NCBI GenBank assembly: GCA_020427005.1
Contig: JAGQOY010000007.1
Coordinates: 1 to 64,000, forward strand
Source of the DNA: Planctomycetales bacterium
Lineage (GTDB): Bacteria; Planctomycetota; Planctomycetia; Pirellulales; Pirellulaceae
Direction: 5' to 3'
Length of the DNA stretch: 64,000 bases
Shown here: piece after piece, positions 62,200 to 64,000 of the stretch
Numbering within the stretch: position 1 is the stretch's first letter
Layout: each line of letters begins with the position of its first letter
Notes under the pieces: generated by a model
Seen by the model: the letters and a program-made list of their open reading frames with translations, nothing else
Told to the model about the DNA's origin: nothing
Databases searched by the model: none
Made by a program: the position numbers and the translations under genes

Positions 62200-62928
62200 A
62201 TGCAGATTTGGCCGGCAATTGATCTATTGGGCGGGAAGTGCGTTCGCCTCCAGCAGGGAGACTACCAACGTGAGACAGTTTTTGCGGACGATCCCGTGGC
62301 GATGGCACACCACTGGAAGGACCAAGGGACTAAATACTTGCATTTGGTAGATCTAGATGGTGCCAAGGATGGTAGCCAAGTGAATGGAGAGATTATTCAG
62401 CGAATCGTTCGCGAGACTGGTTTGATATGCCAAGTCGGTGGAGGAGTGCGGAATGATGAGACAATTCGCCGGTTGTTGGGCATTGGGTTAAGCCGTGTTA
62501 TTGTCGGTACGAGGGCACTACGAGAGCCGACTTGGTTTGCTGCGATGGCGGATCAATTTCCGGGCCAGCTCGTGCTGGGTATTGATGCTCGCGACGGAAG
62601 GGTCGCCACCGATGGCTGGCTCGAGACAAGTCAGACGCTAGCGATTGACTTGGCTAAGCAAATTGCACGGCTTTCGTCTCACATAGCAGGGATTGTCTAC
62701 ACGGACATTGCGCGGGATGGGATGTTGACAGGACCTAATTTTCAGCAGTTAGCTCAAATGCAGGCTGCTACAAGTATCCCTGTCATAGCCTCTGGCGGCG
62801 TTTCCAGCCTGGACGACATCCGACAGCTGGCTAGCCTAAATACACATGCGGTCATCGTCGGACGCTCGATTTATGAAGGCACGCTGGACTTGCGAGCTGC
62901 ACTTGAGTTAGGAGTCGATCAACAATAA
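62200..62928 (+). CDS. hisA: HisA, phosphoribosyl-ImCR isomerase of histidine synthesis
   Basis: A 242-residue (beta/alpha)8 enzyme converting ProFAR to PRFAR, an internal aldose-ketose (Amadori) rearrangement. Start MQIWPAIDLLGGKCVRLQQG contains the first catalytic Asp; the second is in VLGIDARDGRVATDGW. Phosphate-binding Gly-rich loops are CQVGGGVRND and VIASGGVSSLDDI, with IVGRSIYEG near the end. Length is normal. It stands alone here, with no other his genes adjacent, which is common in planctomycetes. A long palindrome follows its stop. Confidence 0.95.
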   Translation: MQIWPAIDLLGGKCVRLQQGDYQRETVFADDPVAMAHHWKDQGTKYLHLVDLDGAKDGSQVNGEIIQRIVRETGLICQVGGGVRNDETIRRLLGIGLSRVIVGTRALREPTWFAAMADQFPGQLVLGIDARDGRVATDGWLETSQTLAIDLAKQIARLSSHIAGIVYTDIARDGMLTGPNFQQLAQMQAATSIPVIASGGVSSLDDIRQLASLNTHAVIVGRSIYEGTLDLRAALELGVDQQ

Positions 62929-62946
62929 GAGTGCCGCGTTGGCAAA

Positions 62947-63002
62947 AGTAGGATAGGCTTCTAGCCTGTCAGCAAAAAGACAGGCTAGAAGCCTATCCTA
63001 CT
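62947..63002. repeat. 24-bp perfect palindrome (REP-like hairpin)
   Basis: Arms AGTAGGATAGGCTTCTAG-CCTGTC and its exact complement are separated by 8 nt (AGCAAAAA), giving a 24-bp perfect stem. It lies between the convergent hisA and macro-domain genes, where it may stop transcription from both sides. From memory, similar sequences occur between genes in other planctomycetes; I could not check. Confidence 0.7.
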
Positions 63003-63065
63003 GAAATCCTGCCAATGCGAATAAGACCGATGTCTTGTAGTTGCGCATCAGTTAGAAGTTTAGGC

Positions 63066-63557
63066 TCAGGCGGACGGCTCCTTGGCTTTTATCCCGGTGT
63101 GATAGGTTGAGTAAACATAGACCGGGATACCTAGGTCGCTTAACTGTTCTTTGATCAGGGGTTGAACTTCTTCCCAGTTTAGCCCGCCCACGCCCGTGGC
63201 CAATTTCGGTATCGCAACGGAACGGAGCTTTTCTTTAACAACCAGCTTCTTCAGTTCCTTGAGGGCCTTCTTGACGTTCGAAAGCGTGGCCTTAAAGGGG
63301 TGGGCGCTATGAGCACTGCCACCTTCCTGGGTAACGAGATTAATAATCCTCACGCCTTCGGCTCCACCCCACATCCATGCCGTACCAGTCTCAGGTTTAT
63401 GCTGGTGGCACCAGTGATGAAAATCCTTGTGCATCATCGGGAAACGTTCGTGGAGAGCCAATGCTAGTCCACTTTTCATAGGATCGTTGAACGCGACTCC
63501 ATGCGCAATCGCTTGAGCTTCAGACAGCAGAATATCCCCCTCAACTTCGTGAATCAT
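63066..63557 (-). CDS. macro-domain protein (ADP-ribose-binding, ALC1/TARG1/DarG-like)
   Basis: About 163 residues, a single macro domain of the ALC1-like branch, which includes TARG1 and bacterial DarG. Start MIHEVEGDILLSEAQAIAHG; a conserved Lys in FNDPMKSGLALAL; VRIINLVTQEGG; and the loop IPKLATGVGGLNWEEVQPLI. The Asp found in the TARG1 loop (GLDRLxW) is Gly here, as in DarG. Such domains remove or bind ADP-ribose on proteins or DNA. No DarT-like toxin is next to it in the window. ATG 63557 chosen: GGAG lies upstream; a TTG at 63584 is an alternative. Confidence 0.88.
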   Translation of the reverse strand: MIHEVEGDILLSEAQAIAHGVAFNDPMKSGLALALHERFPMMHKDFHHWCHQHKPETGTAWMWGGAEGVRIINLVTQEGGSAHSAHPFKATLSNVKKALKELKKLVVKEKLRSVAIPKLATGVGGLNWEEVQPLIKEQLSDLGIPVYVYSTYHTGIKAKEPSA

Positions 63558-63813
63558 TACAGCTCCAGTCTCAGGTTGGGCCAAGTAATCGGTTTCTGTG
63601 CATCATTGTTCGCCGCAATTGTCGGACCGAATTAGGATAATCCGCGGTTAACCTGGGAGCCGAACGTCTTTGTCATGGATTCCCAATGATTTAGCCGACT
63701 TTGACAAGTCTATTTCGTTTTAAGCTTTGAGCAGTTTCGCACGTAATTGTGCTCATCAGATCGTCGCTGGAATTCTTCCATAGCCACTAATCGGATGCTG
63801 TAAAAGTGCGTTC

Positions 63814-64000
63814 TTAAATAAACAGCAAATGAGTCCCTTGGCCTCGAGCTCGCTCATAGAAGCCGCCGACCGTAAGTACGCCGTCCAAGTCGTCATACAA
63901 ATCGCTACGATCCAGATGAAACATCTCCAAGGCCAGTTTGCATGCCCATAAACGGACCCCCGAGGCAGAAAGAAGTTCCAAGAACTCACCAACCGGTGGA
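63814..64000 (-). CDS. DsrE/DsrF-like protein, C-terminal end only
   Basis: The last ~61 residues of a gene that starts beyond the right edge. The visible part is FLELSASGVRLWACKLALEM, then DRSDLYDDLDGVLTVGGFYE and a C-terminal THLLFI. The Cys in WACKLA is at the position of the conserved Cys of DsrE/YchN sulfur-relay proteins. Such small proteins act in sulfur transfer or are simply of unknown role. Stop TAA at 63814-63816. It is read in a different frame from the long ORF at 63756-63992, which lacks family features. Confidence 0.75.
   Translation of the reverse strand, partial: PPVGEFLELLSASGVRLWACKLALEMFHLDRSDLYDDLDGVLTVGGFYERARGQGTHLLFI

Noticed and set aside
63756..63992. 78-residue minus-strand frame at the right edge
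   Set aside because: The other minus-strand frame in the same stretch reads as a DsrE-like C-terminus with the conserved Cys, so this one is a shadow.

Overview
The window looks like a chromosomal segment of a planctomycete, most likely of the Pirellulaceae. This is inferred from gene content: three large PVC-type heme proteins (SGNH or DUF6797 modules joined to cytochrome c CxxCH motifs), a formylglycine sulfatase, a PEP-CTERM protein, a dockerin protein with the planctomycete-style LESR N-terminus, a planctomycete-type ECF sigma factor, a lone hexulose-6-phosphate-synthase-like enzyme and many short operons with secreted proteins of unknown function. Base composition is roughly balanced. 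I saw no rRNA, tRNA, CRISPR array, phage or intact transposase gene.

Layout. 1-3.5 kb: the N-terminal part of a DUF6797/cytochrome c protein, two tiny upstream ORFs, two small membrane proteins and a DinB-like protein. 3.5-8.3 kb: a MacB-type permease and a MacA/HlyD-type adaptor with no ATPase gene between them, then an unusual prepilin peptidase. 8.5-14 kb: class II photolyase, hexulose-phosphate-synthase-like protein, DUF167 and YggS pair, and a PHP metallohydrolase. 14-18.6 kb: a 1165-residue SGNH/dehydrogenase/dicytochrome protein and a PEP-CTERM protein. 19-20.6 kb: a tandem alpha/beta-hydrolase. 20.6-29.6 kb: a same-strand run of a large secreted/membrane protein, ABC ATPase, ABC permease, HEAT-repeat protein, YeiH transporter and a 67-residue membrane protein. 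30-35.5 kb: an arginine succinyltransferase (AST) operon. 35.5-42.2 kb: sulfatase, ECF sigma factor, YdjY protein and an unknown 647-residue protein. 42.2-43.2 kb: a repeat-rich gap with a MITE-like element. 43.2-47.1 kb: a three-subunit molybdenum hydroxylase. 47.4-51.6 kb: three secreted proteins including DUF1326, then a dockerin protein. 51.9-55.8 kb: a giant SGNH/dehydrogenase/cupredoxin/cytochrome protein. 56-61.7 kb: an operon of a DUF4175-like coiled-coil membrane protein, a secreted protein and a squalene-cyclase-like repeat protein. 62.2-64 kb: HisA, a macro-domain protein and the end of a DsrE-like gene.

The observation I rate highest is the molybdenum hydroxylase operon (43.2-47.1 kb). 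The catalytic molybdopterin subunit keeps its recognisable motifs and the C-terminal [2Fe-2S] domain of the small subunit is intact. All four cysteines of the N-terminal plant-type [2Fe-2S] site are serines, and the loop of the FAD subunit that carries a [4Fe-4S] cluster in PaoB/4-HBCR-type enzymes has only one cysteine left. This suggests an exported hydroxylase whose electron-relay chain has been rebuilt or shortened. Secondary observations are a pair of diverged ~110 bp intergenic repeats (one sitting where an ATPase gene would be expected in the MacAB-like operon), a MITE-like element with CTAG flanks inside a broken reading frame, a prepilin peptidase without its first catalytic aspartate, and an AST operon without astE.
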